Notes: generated by a model not told the origin, from the sequence alone. A stretch of DNA of 64,000 nucleotides from an uncultured Alistipes sp. (GCA_944321945.1 CALUNE010000003.1:186001-250000), one strand, 5' to 3'. Positions 36,996-46,664 are shown, counted from the stretch's first letter. A program made the numbers and translations.

Positions 36996-38582
36996 ATGAA
37001 AAGAATCGTATCCTCGATCGTCCTGCTCATGCTGGCAGGAGCGGGCATGGCCGCGACAAATCCCCCGGCCATCGTTCCCATCCCCCGACAGGTCTCCTGC
37101 AACGACCAACAGAGCATCACCCTGACCGACGACGCACGGATCACTCTTCCTCGCTCGGAGAAGGACCTGCGCGGAGTGGCCGAACTCTTCGTCCGGGATG
37201 TGGCCCGGGAAGAGGGGCTCACCCTGAAGATCGTCGAAAAGCCGGAGGGCGAAATCCGGCTGGCGGTCGATCCGCAGCTCGGAGAGGAGGCCTATCTGCT
37301 TGAGATCTCGGCAAAAGGAATTGACATCCGGGGCGGAACTCCCGCCGGAGTCTTCTACGGGCTCCAGACCCTCAGGCAGCTCCTCGCCCAGTACGGGACG
37401 ACCCTGCCCGGGGTACAGATCGAGGATGCCCCCTGGTTCGGATACCGAGGAGCGATGCTCGACTGCGGTCGCCATTTCTTCCCGATCGACCAGATCAAGA
37501 CCTTCATCGACATGTTGGCCCTGCACAAGATCAACCGTTTCCACTGGCACCTGACCGAAGACCAGGGCTGGCGCCTCGAAATCCGCCGCTATCCCGAACT
37601 GACCCGCATCGGATCGCAACGCGCCGAAACGGTCCTCGGAAACAACTCCCCGGCCTACGACGGAGTCCCCTATGGCGGTTACTACACCCAGCAACAGGCC
37701 CGCGAGATTGTCGCCTATGCCGCCGAACGCTTCATCACCGTCGTTCCGGAGATCGAAATGCCGGGCCATGCTTCGGCTGCACTGGCCGCCTATCCCTGGC
37801 TGGGTTGTGCCGGCGAAGGATACAAGGTCCAGACCCGCTGGGGCGTCTTCCCCGAGGTCTTCTGCGCCGGAAAGGATTCGACGTTCGACTTCATGCAGAA
37901 CGTTCTGGCCGAGGTGATCGACATCTTCCCCTCGGAGTATATCCACGTGGGCGGAGACGAGTGTCCGAAAGAGAGCTGGAAGGTCTGCCCGGCCTGTCAG
38001 AAGCGTATTCAGGACGAAAATCTCAAGGATGAACACGAACTGCAGAGCTATTTCGTGCTGCGCATGGAGCGCTGGCTCAACGAACACGGACGTCACCTGA
38101 TCGGCTGGGACGAAATCCTCGAAGGCGGCATCTCGAAGAGCGCCACCATCATGTCGTGGCGCGGCGCCAAGGGCGGTATCGCCGCCGCCCGTGCCGGCAA
38201 CAAGGTCATCATGACCCCCAACACCCACTGCTACCTGGACTACTACCAGACGCAGCATCCCCAGGGCAACGAACCGTGGGGCATCGGCGGCTATGTCTCC
38301 GTCGAGAAGGCCTACTCCCTCGACCCCTACGACCAGCTCGACGAGGCCGAACGTCCCTACATTCTCGGCGTGCAGGGCAACATCTGGACCGAATACATGG
38401 CTTCGCTGGCTCACGTCCAGCACATGGTGCTGCCGCGTCTGGCGGCGCTGGCCGAGGTGGGTTGGAGTTACGACCGCCGCAATATCGAGGACTTCCGGAA
38501 CCGGATGAAGATCTTCCGTCGGCTCTACGAACGGAACGACTACCGGTATGCGCCCTACTTCTTCACGACCGAAGCGGAGTAA
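36996..38582 (+). CDS. GH20 beta-N-acetylhexosaminidase, periplasmic
   Basis: A 528-residue GH20 enzyme with a type I signal peptide (ending GAGMAA) rather than a lipobox, so it is probably periplasmic. It has a GH20b domain, then HWHLTEDQGWR, HVGGDECPKE (catalytic Asp321-Glu322), IGWDEILEGG and GVQGNIWTEY. It lacks the C-terminal beta domain of the first GH20. The two proteins probably divide HexNAc removal between cell surface and periplasm. It starts 19 bases after GH3-2, and a terminator follows. Confidence 0.94.
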   Translation: MKRIVSSIVLLMLAGAGMAATNPPAIVPIPRQVSCNDQQSITLTDDARITLPRSEKDLRGVAELFVRDVAREEGLTLKIVEKPEGEIRLAVDPQLGEEAYLLEISAKGIDIRGGTPAGVFYGLQTLRQLLAQYGTTLPGVQIEDAPWFGYRGAMLDCGRHFFPIDQIKTFIDMLALHKINRFHWHLTEDQGWRLEIRRYPELTRIGSQRAETVLGNNSPAYDGVPYGGYYTQQQAREIVAYAAERFITVVPEIEMPGHASAALAAYPWLGCAGEGYKVQTRWGVFPEVFCAGKDSTFDFMQNVLAEVIDIFPSEYIHVGGDECPKESWKVCPACQKRIQDENLKDEHELQSYFVLRMERWLNEHGRHLIGWDEILEGGISKSATIMSWRGAKGGIAAARAGNKVIMTPNTHCYLDYYQTQHPQGNEPWGIGGYVSVEKAYSLDPYDQLDEAERPYILGVQGNIWTEYMASLAHVQHMVLPRLAALAEVGWSYDRRNIEDFRNRMKIFRRLYERNDYRYAPYFFTTEAE

Positions 38583-38640
38583 CCGGCAGCAAAAGGGCTT
38601 CCGACGCAACGGCCGGCGTCTCATCCGGCCAGCAAAAAAG

Positions 38641-38671
38641 GCGGGGATCCCGAACAGGATCCCCGCCTTTG
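38641..38671 (+). terminator. Terminator at the end of the PUL
   Basis: A 10-bp stem (gcggggatcc 38641-38650 with ggatccccgc 38657-38666) and a six-base loop are flanked by A-rich sequence on the left and CTTT on the right. It can act in both directions and also serves the converging minus-strand operon that ends at 38691. Confidence 0.8.
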
Positions 38672-38690
38672 CATTCCGGAACATCCGTTC

Positions 38691-39659
38691 CTACTCGGCG
38701 TCGTGCGGGAAATATTTCATATACTGTACGCGCTGGTAAAAATCCCCTTCCGAGGAGCCGTAATCCATCCGGCCGCGGAAAGCCTCCAACGTATCGAACC
38801 CGTGACGGGCGGCCCACTCGTCGACAAAGCGACCGATCTGTCCGATCACCTCGTAGCCGTGACGGTGGATCGCCGTGCAGACCTGAACGGCCCGGGCGCC
38901 GCACAGCAACGCCTTGACGGCCGCCGCACCGTCGTGCACGCCCGTCGAGACGGCCACATCCAGCTGCGGCAGCACGTGCGAACAGAGGGCCGTGCAACGC
39001 AGCACGTTGCGCAGTTCGGACGGTTCGCTGAAGGGATCGGCCGGCTGGAAGGTCATCTTCTCGATATCGATATCGGGCTCGAAGAAGCGGTTGTAAAGCA
39101 CCACGCCGCGCGCCCCGCGGGCCAGCAGCGCATCGCACGTCGAGAGGACGTTGGTCAGTCGCATCGGCAGCTTCACCGATACCGGAATCGTCACCGCCGA
39201 GGCCACCTTGCGCACGATATCGGCATAATGCTGCTCGATCTCGGCGGCCGAAGCGTGACGGTCCGTCGGCAGCAGGAAGATATTCAGCTCGAGGGCCGCA
39301 GCGCCGGCCGCCTGCATCGACGTCGCGTAGTCGATCCACGCATCCCCCGAGGCGACGCAGTTGATGCTGCCGATGACGGGAACGCCCGTAGCGGCGGCCT
39401 GTTTGACCAGTTCGAGCCATTCGGCCTTGTAGGCGTCGCCCAGATAGCGTTCGAGGTACTCGCCGGCATCGCCGTAGCCCTCCATCTTGTCCAGCGAGGC
39501 GGCCTGACGGTAGATCTGCTCCTCGAAGATCGATTTCAGAACGAGGGCGCCCGCCCCATGGCGTACGCACTCCCCGATATGGGCCATGTTCGACGTATAG
39601 GGCGAACTGCTCACGATGACCGGACTTGAAAGTTCAAGTCCCAGGTATTCGGTTTTCAT
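38691..39659 (-). CDS. Dihydroorotate dehydrogenase-like flavoprotein
   Basis: A 322-residue TIM-barrel FMN protein of the DHODH class 1 superfamily. LELSSPVIVSSSPYTSN at the start, VPVIGSINCVASG, ALELNIFLLPT, PVSVKLP and VSTGVHDGAAAVKALLCGARAVQVCTA correspond to the conserved FMN-binding strands. It is probably not the pyrimidine-pathway enzyme PyrD, because typical orotate-binding sequence is not evident; the physiological substrate is unknown. It is the last gene of a minus-strand unit, 23 bases after gcvT. Confidence 0.75.
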   Translation of the reverse strand: MKTEYLGLELSSPVIVSSSPYTSNMAHIGECVRHGAGALVLKSIFEEQIYRQAASLDKMEGYGDAGEYLERYLGDAYKAEWLELVKQAAATGVPVIGSINCVASGDAWIDYATSMQAAGAAALELNIFLLPTDRHASAAEIEQHYADIVRKVASAVTIPVSVKLPMRLTNVLSTCDALLARGARGVVLYNRFFEPDIDIEKMTFQPADPFSEPSELRNVLRCTALCSHVLPQLDVAVSTGVHDGAAAVKALLCGARAVQVCTAIHRHGYEVIGQIGRFVDEWAARHGFDTLEAFRGRMDYGSSEGDFYQRVQYMKYFPHDAE

Positions 39660-39682
39660 GGTTTGCTTATTTTTGTGATACG

Positions 39683-40786
39683 TTATACAAAGGGAATCTT
39701 CACCACCTCGGCCCGCACGGGTTTTTCGCGGATGACGACCGCCACCTCCGTACCGGGTTTGGCGAAGGCCGTCTCGACGTAGCCCAGCGCCACGCCCACC
39801 TTCAGGCAGGGCGACATGGTGCCCGAGGTGACATGGCCGATCGCACGGCCGTCGGCCGACGCCAGCGTATAGCCGTGGCGCGGGATGCCCCGTTCGATCA
39901 TCTTCAGCCCGACGAGCTTGCGCGTCACGCCTTCGGTCTTCTGACGCTCGAGCAGTTCACGGTCGATGAAATTCTTGCCCTCGGCGAACTTCGTGATCCA
40001 GCCCAGACCCGCCTCGATGGGCGAGGTCGTGTCGTCGATGTCGTTGCCGTAGAGGCAGAAGCCCTTCTCCAGCCGCAGCGTGTCGCGGGCTCCCAGACCG
40101 ATGTTCTTCAGACCGTACTCGGCGCCGGCCTCCCAGAGGGCCTTCCAAAGCCGGGCGCCGTCCTCGTTGGCCGCGTAGATCTCGCAGCCGCCGGCCCCCG
40201 TGTAACCCGTGATCGAGAGAATCGCCCGGCAGCCGCCCACCTCCATCTTGCGGAAGGTGTAGTACTCCATCTCCTCGACCGGCTCCGCGCACATCTTCTG
40301 CACGATCTTCATCGCCAGAGGCCCCTGCACGGCCAGCTGGCAGATCTCGTCCGAGGCGTTGTAGAGCTCCTTGCCCGGACCGGCCTCCATGCCGAACTCG
40401 TCGTGTCCCACCCGGCAGATGTGGGCCCAGTCCTTCTCGATGTTCGCCGCATTGACGCACAGCATGTAGGTCTCGGCATCGATACGGTAGACCAGGATGT
40501 CGTCGACGATGCCGCCGCGGCCGTTCGGCATGCACGAATACTGCACCTTGCCGTCGTAGAGCTTCGCCACGTCGTTGGTCGTAATGCGCTGCAAAAGGGC
40601 CAGCGCCTTGGGTCCCTTGACCCAGATTTCGCCCATGTGGCTCACGTCGAAGACGCCTGCTCCCTGACGCACGGTCATGTGCTCGTCGGTGATGCCCGTG
40701 AACTCGATGGGCATGTTATAACCCGCAAATTCGGCCATCTTGGCCCCTGCGGCGATGTGATAATCGGTAAAAACGGTGGTTTTCAT
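39683..40786 (-). CDS. gcvT: Glycine cleavage T protein (aminomethyltransferase)
   Basis: A 367-residue tetrahydrofolate-dependent enzyme that transfers the methylene group from aminomethyl-lipoyl-GcvH. [31 protein letters not shown] and [12 protein letters not shown] are characteristic of GcvT, as is the C-terminal [16 protein letters not shown]. Length is normal. The other glycine cleavage genes (gcvH, gcvP) are not in the window. It lies 16 bases after the GNAT-like gene and 23 before the DHODH-like gene. Confidence 0.95.
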   Translation of the reverse strand: MKTTVFTDYHIAAGAKMAEFAGYNMPIEFTGITDEHMTVRQGAGVFDVSHMGEIWVKGPKALALLQRITTNDVAKLYDGKVQYSCMPNGRGGIVDDILVYRIDAETYMLCVNAANIEKDWAHICRVGHDEFGMEAGPGKELYNASDEICQLAVQGPLAMKIVQKMCAEPVEEMEYYTFRKMEVGGCRAILSITGYTGAGGCEIYAANEDGARLWKALWEAGAEYGLKNIGLGARDTLRLEKGFCLYGNDIDDTTSPIEAGLGWITKFAEGKNFIDRELLERQKTEGVTRKLVGLKMIERGIPRHGYTLASADGRAIGHVTSGTMSPCLKVGVALGYVETAFAKPGTEVAVVIREKPVRAEVVKIPFV

Positions 40787-40802
40787 ATAGGTGGTTTGGT
40801 GA

Positions 40803-42008
40803 TTACTCGCGACGTTTGACGCCCAGGCGCGGGCAGCGGTGGAACTCCTTCGTGCGGTCGAACAGATAGCGGTACGTGGTGTGGACCTTGTGGCGCGTGG
40901 CGCAGACGTAGGTCTCGATCATGCGGTTCATCACCGGGTTGAAGTCGCCGATCCACGCCAGCTCCATCGTCTTGTAGGGATTCTTCGTCAGTTCGAGGAA
41001 TTCGTAGTACTTGACCATGATGGCCGACTCGACCCCCTTGCCGTGGAATTCGGGCGTGATGCCGAAGATCACCCCGAAGATGCGGTCGCACGACTTGCGC
41101 ACCTTCAGGTCCCACATCAGGCGCAGTTTCTGCCACACGCCGAACTTGCCGTTGAACTTGCCGATCAGGCGGTTGAGGTCCGGCACCGTGATGAAGAACC
41201 CGATCGGTTCGTCGTTGAAGTAGGCGAAGAAGATGATGTTCGGGTCGATGATCGGCTTCATCTCGTGAACCATCTGCAGCGCCTCCTCCTGCGTCATGGG
41301 CTTCACGCCCGAGAAGAGGGCCCAGGCCTTGTTGTAGATCACGCGGAAGTTTTCGGCCGCCTCCTCGAGGTTCTTCATGTCGATGTTCTCGACGCGGTAG
41401 CCCGGCACGGTGTAGAGCCGTTCGGCACGGGCGAAGATCTGCTTGTTGGCCTCCGAGTTGTTCACGCGCCAGATGAAGCTGTGCTGGTTGAAGTAGTTGC
41501 GGAAGCCGTAGTTTTCGAACAGATCCTTGTAGTAGGGCGGATTGTAGGGATTCTTGTAGAGGGGCTGGAACTCATAGCCCTCGACCAGCAGTCCCCACCA
41601 GTCGCGGCGCTGTCCGAAGTTCACCGGGCCGTCCATGGCCTCCATGCCGCGGCTGGCCAGCCACATGCGCGCGGCATCGAACAGCGTATCGGCCACCTCC
41701 TGATCCTCGATCGACTCGAAGAATCCGCAGCCGCCGGTAGGCTGCTCCTCGATGGCGGCCTTTTCGCGGTTGTAGAAGGCCGCGATGCGACCCACCACTT
41801 CGCCCCGCGCGTCGCGGACCACCCAACGGATCGCCTCGCCGTCGGCGAAGAGTTCGTTGCGCTTCGGGTCGAAGACCTCCAGCACGTCCACATCCAGCGG
41901 GCAGACCCAGTTGCGGTTGCCCTTGTAGATCCGCTTCGGGAGGTCGAGCCATTCGCGTTCGACGGCCGGCGTGGTGACCTCCTGCAGCGTATATTTCTCC
42001 TTGTTCAT
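40803..42008 (-). CDS. GNAT-like conserved protein
   Basis: A 401-residue cytoplasmic protein widespread in Bacteroidetes, with a probable GNAT acyltransferase fold. The N-terminal part has [22 protein letters not shown], and the C-terminal part [23 protein letters not shown], which are acetyl-CoA-fold-like strands. [20 protein letters not shown] fits a pyrophosphate-binding loop. The substrate is unknown. It is the first gene of a three-gene minus-strand unit with gcvT and the DHODH-like gene, and is divergent from the receiver/ATP-grasp gene. Confidence 0.75.
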   Translation of the reverse strand: MNKEKYTLQEVTTPAVEREWLDLPKRIYKGNRNWVCPLDVDVLEVFDPKRNELFADGEAIRWVVRDARGEVVGRIAAFYNREKAAIEEQPTGGCGFFESIEDQEVADTLFDAARMWLASRGMEAMDGPVNFGQRRDWWGLLVEGYEFQPLYKNPYNPPYYKDLFENYGFRNYFNQHSFIWRVNNSEANKQIFARAERLYTVPGYRVENIDMKNLEEAAENFRVIYNKAWALFSGVKPMTQEEALQMVHEMKPIIDPNIIFFAYFNDEPIGFFITVPDLNRLIGKFNGKFGVWQKLRLMWDLKVRKSCDRIFGVIFGITPEFHGKGVESAIMVKYYEFLELTKNPYKTMELAWIGDFNPVMNRMIETYVCATRHKVHTTYRYLFDRTKEFHRCPRLGVKRRE

Positions 42009-42042
42009 CTGCTTGACGGTTAAATTCGATGTTTACAACGTT

Positions 42043-42050
42043 CAAAGGTA
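42043..42050 (-). promoter_or_regulatory. -7 element for the GNAT-gcvT-DHODH-like unit
   Basis: CAAAGGTA on the plus strand reads TACCTTTG on the minus strand, an exact consensus -7, 34 bases upstream of the minus-strand ATG (42008). Confidence 0.6.
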
Positions 42051-42063
42051 ACAATTTTTTCCT

Positions 42064-42071
42064 TATTTTTG
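42064..42071 (+). promoter_or_regulatory. -7 element for the receiver/ATP-grasp gene
   Basis: TATTTTTG matches TAnnTTTG exactly and lies 25 bases before the ATG at 42097. It is divergent from, and only 13 bases away from, the minus-strand -7 element. Confidence 0.55.
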
Positions 42072-42096
42072 TTCATCCACCAAATTTCGAATCCCA

Positions 42097-45078
42097 ATGA
42101 CCAAAAGCCTGGAACAGTACATGCCCGACGGGAGCAAACTCCCCTACCGCTTCATGAAATACCGCATCCACAAGATCCTGCTCGTCTGCTGCAGCTACGA
42201 CGGGTACATTCTCGAGGAGGACGGGCATATCGAATCCCAGATCAACCAGGAATACATCGACCTCAACATGTCGAATCCGCCGTCGCTCACGCGCGTCAGC
42301 TCGACGGCCGAGGCGCTCGAGGCGCTCGGCGAGGACGACTCCTACGACTTCATCCTGACGATGTACAACGTCGGCGAACCCGACGTCTTCACCTTCGCCC
42401 GCATCGTCAAGGAGCGCCACCCGCAGATCCCCGTGGCGCTGCTCACCTCCTTCTCGAAGGACATCTACCGCCGCATCGAGGAGCAGGACCATTCGGGCCT
42501 GGACTACATCTTCTCCTGGCACGGAAACACCGACCTGATCATCGGTATCATCAAGCTCATCGAGGACAAGATGAATGCCGACGAGGATATTCTCGAGGGG
42601 GGCGTGCAGGCCATCCTGCTGGTCGAGGACTCGATCCGCTTCTACTCGACCTACCTGCCCGAGCTCTACAAGCTGATCCTGCTCCAGAACACCGAATTTC
42701 TCAAGGATGCCTTCAACGAACAGCAGCAGGTTCTCCGCAAGCGGGCCCGCCCGAAGATCCTGCTGGCCCGCAGCTACGACGAGGCCACGGAACTCTACGA
42801 CCGCTACCGGCGGAATCTGCTCGGCGTGATCTCCGACGTGGGCTTCGTCCTCCACCGCAACGACCCCTCGGAGAGCGAAAAACTCGACGCCGGCATCGAT
42901 CTCTGCCGCCGCATCAAGCAGGACAATCCGCTGATGCCCGTGCTGCTGCAGTCGTCGCAGACCTCCTTCGCCGATCAGGCCCGCGCCCTGGGAGCCGGAT
43001 TCCTGGCCAAGAACTCCAAGACGCTGCTCTCCGAACTGAGCGACTACATCGCCAAGGAGTTCGCCTTCGGCGACTTCGTCTTCGAGGATCCCGAGACTGG
43101 CGCCGAAATCGGCCGCGCCAAGGACCTCACGCAGATGCAGCACATGATCGCCACCATCCCCGACGAGGCCTTCGAGTACCACACCTCGCAGAACCACCTC
43201 TCCAAGTGGTTGTACTCGCGCGGCTTGTTCCCGCTGGCCGCCTCGATCCGCCAGTACAACAAGAGCCACTTCTCGTCGGTCGAGGAGCACCGCCGCGTGC
43301 TCGTCAACCTGATCCGCGACTACCGCACGCTGCTCGGACAGGGCGTCGTGGCGCGTTTCGACCCCGAGACCTACTCCGATGCCGTGGCCTTCGCCCGCAT
43401 CGGCGAGGGTTCGCTCGGCGGAAAGGCCCGCGGTCTGGCCTTCATGAACTCGATGCTCACCAAGCACCGCCAATACGACAAGCACGAAAACGTCCGCATC
43501 ATGATCCCCCGCTCGGTGGTCATCGCCACGGAGTATTTCGACGAGTTCATCCGCCGCAACGACCTGCAGTACATCATCTCGCAGGACTTCTCCGACGAGG
43601 AGATCCTCTCGGAATTCGTCACCTCGACCGTCCCGCAGCGCCTGCAGGAGGAGCTGAAGGCCTACATCCGCACGGTCCGCACACCGCTGGCCATCCGCTC
43701 CTCGTCGAAACTCGAGGATTCGCACTACCAGCCCTTCGCCGGCATCTACTCGACCTACATGATCCCCTACACGCCCAACGAGGATCAGATGCTGCGTCTG
43801 GTGCTGCGCGCCGTCAAGAGCGTCTACGCCTCGGTCTACTTCGCCGCTTCGCGGGCCTACATCGCCTCGTCGCAGAACCTGATCTCCGAGGAGAAGATGG
43901 CCGTCATCATCCAGGAGGTCTGCGGTACGGAGCAGAACGGGCTGTGGTTCCCGACCTGCTCGGGCGTCGCCCGCTCGATCAACTACTACCCGATCGGCGA
44001 CGAACAACCCTCGGACGGCGTCTGCAACGTAGCCATGGGACTGGGCAAACTCGTCGTCGACGGCGGCCGCACGCTCCGCTTCTCGCCCCGCTATCCGCAG
44101 AAGGTCCTCCAGACATCGACCCCCGAACTGGCGCTGAGCGACACCCAGACCGAAGTCCTCGCCCTGAGCCTCCGCCCCGAAGAGTTCCGCACGTCGATCG
44201 ACGACGCGGTGAATCTGCACCGCCTCTCGCTGCGAGACATCGCCGACTACCGCAACGCCCGCTACGTCTGCTCGGTCTGGGACCGCGAGAACGAACGCAT
44301 CTCGGACAGCCCGTTCGACCGCGGACGCAAGGTCATCACCTTCAACAACATTCTCAAGTACAACACCTTCCCGCTGGCCGAGATCGTCTCGGACATCCTG
44401 CGCATGGGGGCCGAGGAGATGCGCTGCCCCGTCGAGGTGGAGTTCGCCGTCAACATGGACGTCGCCCCGGGCCAGCAGCAGATCTTCAACCTGCTGCAGA
44501 TCCGCCCGATCATCGACAACCAGGACAACCGCGCCATCGACTGGTCGAAGGAGGATCCCGCCCGCGCACTGATCTACGGCGAACAGGCCCTCGGCATCGG
44601 CATGATGTCCGATCTGGCCGACATCATCTACGTGAAGAGCGAAGCGTTCGATTCGCTCTCGACCGAGAAGATCGCCGACGAACTGCTGGCGATGAACAAC
44701 CGCATGCGCGACGAAAAACGCTCCTATATTCTTGTGGGACCCGGACGCTGGGGATCGTCGGATCCGTTCCTGGGCGTGCCCGTGAAGTGGAACCACATCT
44801 CCGAGGCGAAGGTCATCGTCGAGTGCGGCATCGAGAAGTTCGAGGTCGAACCCTCGCAGGGCACCCACTTCTTCCAGAACGTCACCTCACTGGGCGTGGG
44901 CTATCTGACCATCAGCCCCTACCGCGGCGAGGGGATCTTCCGCGAAGCGTATCTCGATTCGCTGCCGGCCTGCCACGAAGGAACCTATCTGCGTCAGGTG
45001 CGCTTCGAACACCCGCTGTGGGTCTGCATCGACGGACGCTCGAACCGGGGCATGATCCGCGAAACCAGCAAAGACTAA
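42097..45078 (+). CDS. Dual-receiver PPDK-N (PEP/pyruvate-binding) protein
   Basis: A 993-residue cytoplasmic protein. Residues ~25-155 form a receiver-like domain that has lost its aspartate (LTMYN at the site) and its lysine. Residues ~170-320 form a second receiver with Glu177-Asp178, phospho-acceptor-like Asp247, Ser286 and Lys305. From ~430 a pyruvate-phosphate-dikinase N-terminal ATP-grasp domain follows, with GEGSLGGKARGL, AIRSSSKLEDS...FAG (530-550) and LLQIRP near 780. The end contains a conserved GPGRWGSSDPFLGVP (about 880). No phosphohistidine swivelling or PEP-synthase barrel domain is present, so it is not a complete PEP synthase. A phosphotransfer regulatory role is inferred. 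Confidence 0.8.
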   Translation: MTKSLEQYMPDGSKLPYRFMKYRIHKILLVCCSYDGYILEEDGHIESQINQEYIDLNMSNPPSLTRVSSTAEALEALGEDDSYDFILTMYNVGEPDVFTFARIVKERHPQIPVALLTSFSKDIYRRIEEQDHSGLDYIFSWHGNTDLIIGIIKLIEDKMNADEDILEGGVQAILLVEDSIRFYSTYLPELYKLILLQNTEFLKDAFNEQQQVLRKRARPKILLARSYDEATELYDRYRRNLLGVISDVGFVLHRNDPSESEKLDAGIDLCRRIKQDNPLMPVLLQSSQTSFADQARALGAGFLAKNSKTLLSELSDYIAKEFAFGDFVFEDPETGAEIGRAKDLTQMQHMIATIPDEAFEYHTSQNHLSKWLYSRGLFPLAASIRQYNKSHFSSVEEHRRVLVNLIRDYRTLLGQGVVARFDPETYSDAVAFARIGEGSLGGKARGLAFMNSMLTKHRQYDKHENVRIMIPRSVVIATEYFDEFIRRNDLQYIISQDFSDEEILSEFVTSTVPQRLQEELKAYIRTVRTPLAIRSSSKLEDSHYQPFAGIYSTYMIPYTPNEDQMLRLVLRAVKSVYASVYFAASRAYIASSQNLISEEKMAVIIQEVCGTEQNGLWFPTCSGVARSINYYPIGDEQPSDGVCNVAMGLGKLVVDGGRTLRFSPRYPQKVLQTSTPELALSDTQTEVLALSLRPEEFRTSIDDAVNLHRLSLRDIADYRNARYVCSVWDRENERISDSPFDRGRKVITFNNILKYNTFPLAEIVSDILRMGAEEMRCPVEVEFAVNMDVAPGQQQIFNLLQIRPIIDNQDNRAIDWSKEDPARALIYGEQALGIGMMSDLADIIYVKSEAFDSLSTEKIADELLAMNNRMRDEKRSYILVGPGRWGSSDPFLGVPVKWNHISEAKVIVECGIEKFEVEPSQGTHFFQNVTSLGVGYLTISPYRGEGIFREAYLDSLPACHEGTYLRQVRFEHPLWVCIDGRSNRGMIRETSKD

Positions 45079-45128
45079 AATTTTCCGAAAAATTCCCGGA
45101 AAAAGTTACAATCCCTAAGAAATATTGC

Positions 45129-45136
45129 TATATTTG
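45129..45136 (+). promoter_or_regulatory. -7 element of gdhA
   Basis: TATATTTG is an exact TAnnTTTG match 36 bases before the gdhA ATG. The -33 position (GTTA, 45105-45108) is weak. Confidence 0.6.
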
Positions 45137-45172
45137 TAACAGAAGAATACCAAACCTAAAAACTTCAAAGCT

Positions 45173-46510
45173 ATGAACGTAAACAAAATCATGACGGAAC
45201 TCGAACGCAAGCACCCCGGCGAAAGCGAATACCTGCAGGCCGTGCGCGAAGTTCTGATGACTGTGGAGGGCGCCTACAACCAACATCCCGAATTCGAAGC
45301 CAACCGCATCGCTGAACGGATCGTCGAGCCCGACCGGATCTTCACGTTCAAAGTCGTATGGGTCGATGACCGCGGCGAAGTGCAGACCAACCTCGGCTAC
45401 CGCATCCAGTTCAACAACGCCATCGGCCCCTACAAGGGCGGTCTGCGTTTCCACCCGTCAGTCAACCTCTCGATCCTCAAGTTCCTCGGATTCGAACAGA
45501 TCTTCAAGAATGCCCTCACGACGCTTCCGATGGGCGGCGCCAAGGGAGGCTCGGACTTCAACCCCAAAGGCAAGTCGGATCGCGAAGTGATGCGCTTCTG
45601 CCAGGCCTTCATGACCGAACTCTGGCGCCACATCGGCCCCGAAACCGACGTTCCGGCCGGTGACATCGGCGTCGGCGGCCGCGAGATCGGTTACCTCTAC
45701 GGCATGTACCGCAAACTCGCCCGCGAAAATACCGGCGTGCTGACCGGCAAGGGCATGACCTACGGCGGTTCGCTCATCCGTCCCGAGGCGACGGGCTTCG
45801 GCGCCGTCTACTTCCTGCGCCAGATGCTCGAGAAGGCCGGCATGGACATCAAGGGGCAGACGATCGCCATCTCGGGCTTCGGCAACGTCGCCTGGGGCGC
45901 CGCCAAGAAGGCAACGGAGCTCGGTGCCAAGGTCGTGACGCTGTCGGGTCCCGACGGATACGTCTACGATCCGGACGGTCTGAACGACGAGAAGATCGAC
46001 TACATGCTCGAGCTGCGCGCGTCGAACAACGACGTCGTGGAGCCCTACGTCAAGAAGTTCCCCGGCGCACAGTTCTTCGCCGGCCGCAAGCCCTGGGAGG
46101 TCAAGGTCGACATCGCCATGCCGTGCGCCACGCAGAACGAGCTGGACGGTGAGGATGCCAAGAAGCTGCTGGCCAACGGCGTGAAGATCGTGGCCGAGGT
46201 TTCGAACATGGGCTGCCGCCCGGAGGCCATCGACGCCTTCATCGCCGCCAAGATCCCCTACGGACCCGGCAAGGCCGTCAATGCCGGCGGTGTGGCCACG
46301 TCGGGCCTCGAGATGACGCAGAACGCCCAGAAACTCAACTGGACGGCCGAAGAGGTCGATGCCAAACTGCATCAGATCATGTCGTCGATCCACCACGCCT
46401 GCCTCGAATACGGCACCGAAGCCGATGGCTACATCAACTACATGAAGGGCGCCAACATCGCCGGCTTCATGAAGGTGGCCAAGTCGATGGTCGAGCAGGG
46501 CATCCTGTAG
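45173..46510 (+). CDS. gdhA: Glutamate dehydrogenase (hexameric, probably NADP-dependent)
   Basis: A 445-residue enzyme interconverting 2-oxoglutarate plus ammonia and glutamate. The sequence holds the small-family layout: YRIQFNNAIGPYKGGLRFHPSVN, LPMGGAKGGSDF with the substrate lysine, and the Rossmann GFGNVAWGAAKKA. GDIGVGGREIGYLYG and NAGGVATSGLEMTQN are strongly typical of the ~450-residue hexameric enzymes used for ammonia assimilation. It has its own promoter and a strong terminator, so it is monocistronic. Confidence 0.97.
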   Translation: MNVNKIMTELERKHPGESEYLQAVREVLMTVEGAYNQHPEFEANRIAERIVEPDRIFTFKVVWVDDRGEVQTNLGYRIQFNNAIGPYKGGLRFHPSVNLSILKFLGFEQIFKNALTTLPMGGAKGGSDFNPKGKSDREVMRFCQAFMTELWRHIGPETDVPAGDIGVGGREIGYLYGMYRKLARENTGVLTGKGMTYGGSLIRPEATGFGAVYFLRQMLEKAGMDIKGQTIAISGFGNVAWGAAKKATELGAKVVTLSGPDGYVYDPDGLNDEKIDYMLELRASNNDVVEPYVKKFPGAQFFAGRKPWEVKVDIAMPCATQNELDGEDAKKLLANGVKIVAEVSNMGCRPEAIDAFIAAKIPYGPGKAVNAGGVATSGLEMTQNAQKLNWTAEEVDAKLHQIMSSIHHACLEYGTEADGYINYMKGANIAGFMKVAKSMVEQGIL

Positions 46511-46535
46511 GCCGTCCGTTCATCCAAATTTCACG

Positions 46536-46569
46536 AAAGGCCGTCCGTGCACACCGGACGGCCTTTTTG
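46536..46569 (+). terminator. Terminator after gdhA
   Basis: A 12-bp stem (aaaggccgtccg 46536-46547 with cggacggccttt 46555-46566) and a seven-base loop are followed by T's. The left-arm sequence GGCCGTCCGT also occurs at 46509-46518 overlapping the stop codon, so an alternative hairpin is possible. Confidence 0.85.
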
Positions 46570-46664
46570 TGCTACGGGCTCCGGGACAAGGCCCGCTCCG
46601 AGAAAAACATTCATTTGAAAAAACGTCGGATTCGTGATCAAACCCGGCCGAATGGTTGAATTTA

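Larger units (their letters stand above)
10013..38582 (+). other. Polysaccharide utilisation locus (PUL)
   Basis: Twelve co-oriented genes: HTCS regulator, two related lipoproteins, SusC, SusD, SusC, SusD, beta-helix hydrolase, GH20, GH3, GH3, GH20. Gaps from the first SusC through the first GH3 are short (10-35 bases) or overlapping. A terminator separates the regulator, and another ends the locus near 38641. Candidate internal promoters are weak, so most structural genes are probably one or two transcripts. The enzyme set points to a glycan with terminal beta-HexNAc and beta-linked hexose, possibly a host or plant glycoconjugate; this is an inference. Confidence 0.85.

Noticed and set aside
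42069-45176. 1035-codon plus-strand frame overlapping the receiver/ATP-grasp gene
   Set aside because: Same strand, different frame; arginine/proline-rich translation without motifs, while the other frame has conserved receiver and ATP-grasp motifs.
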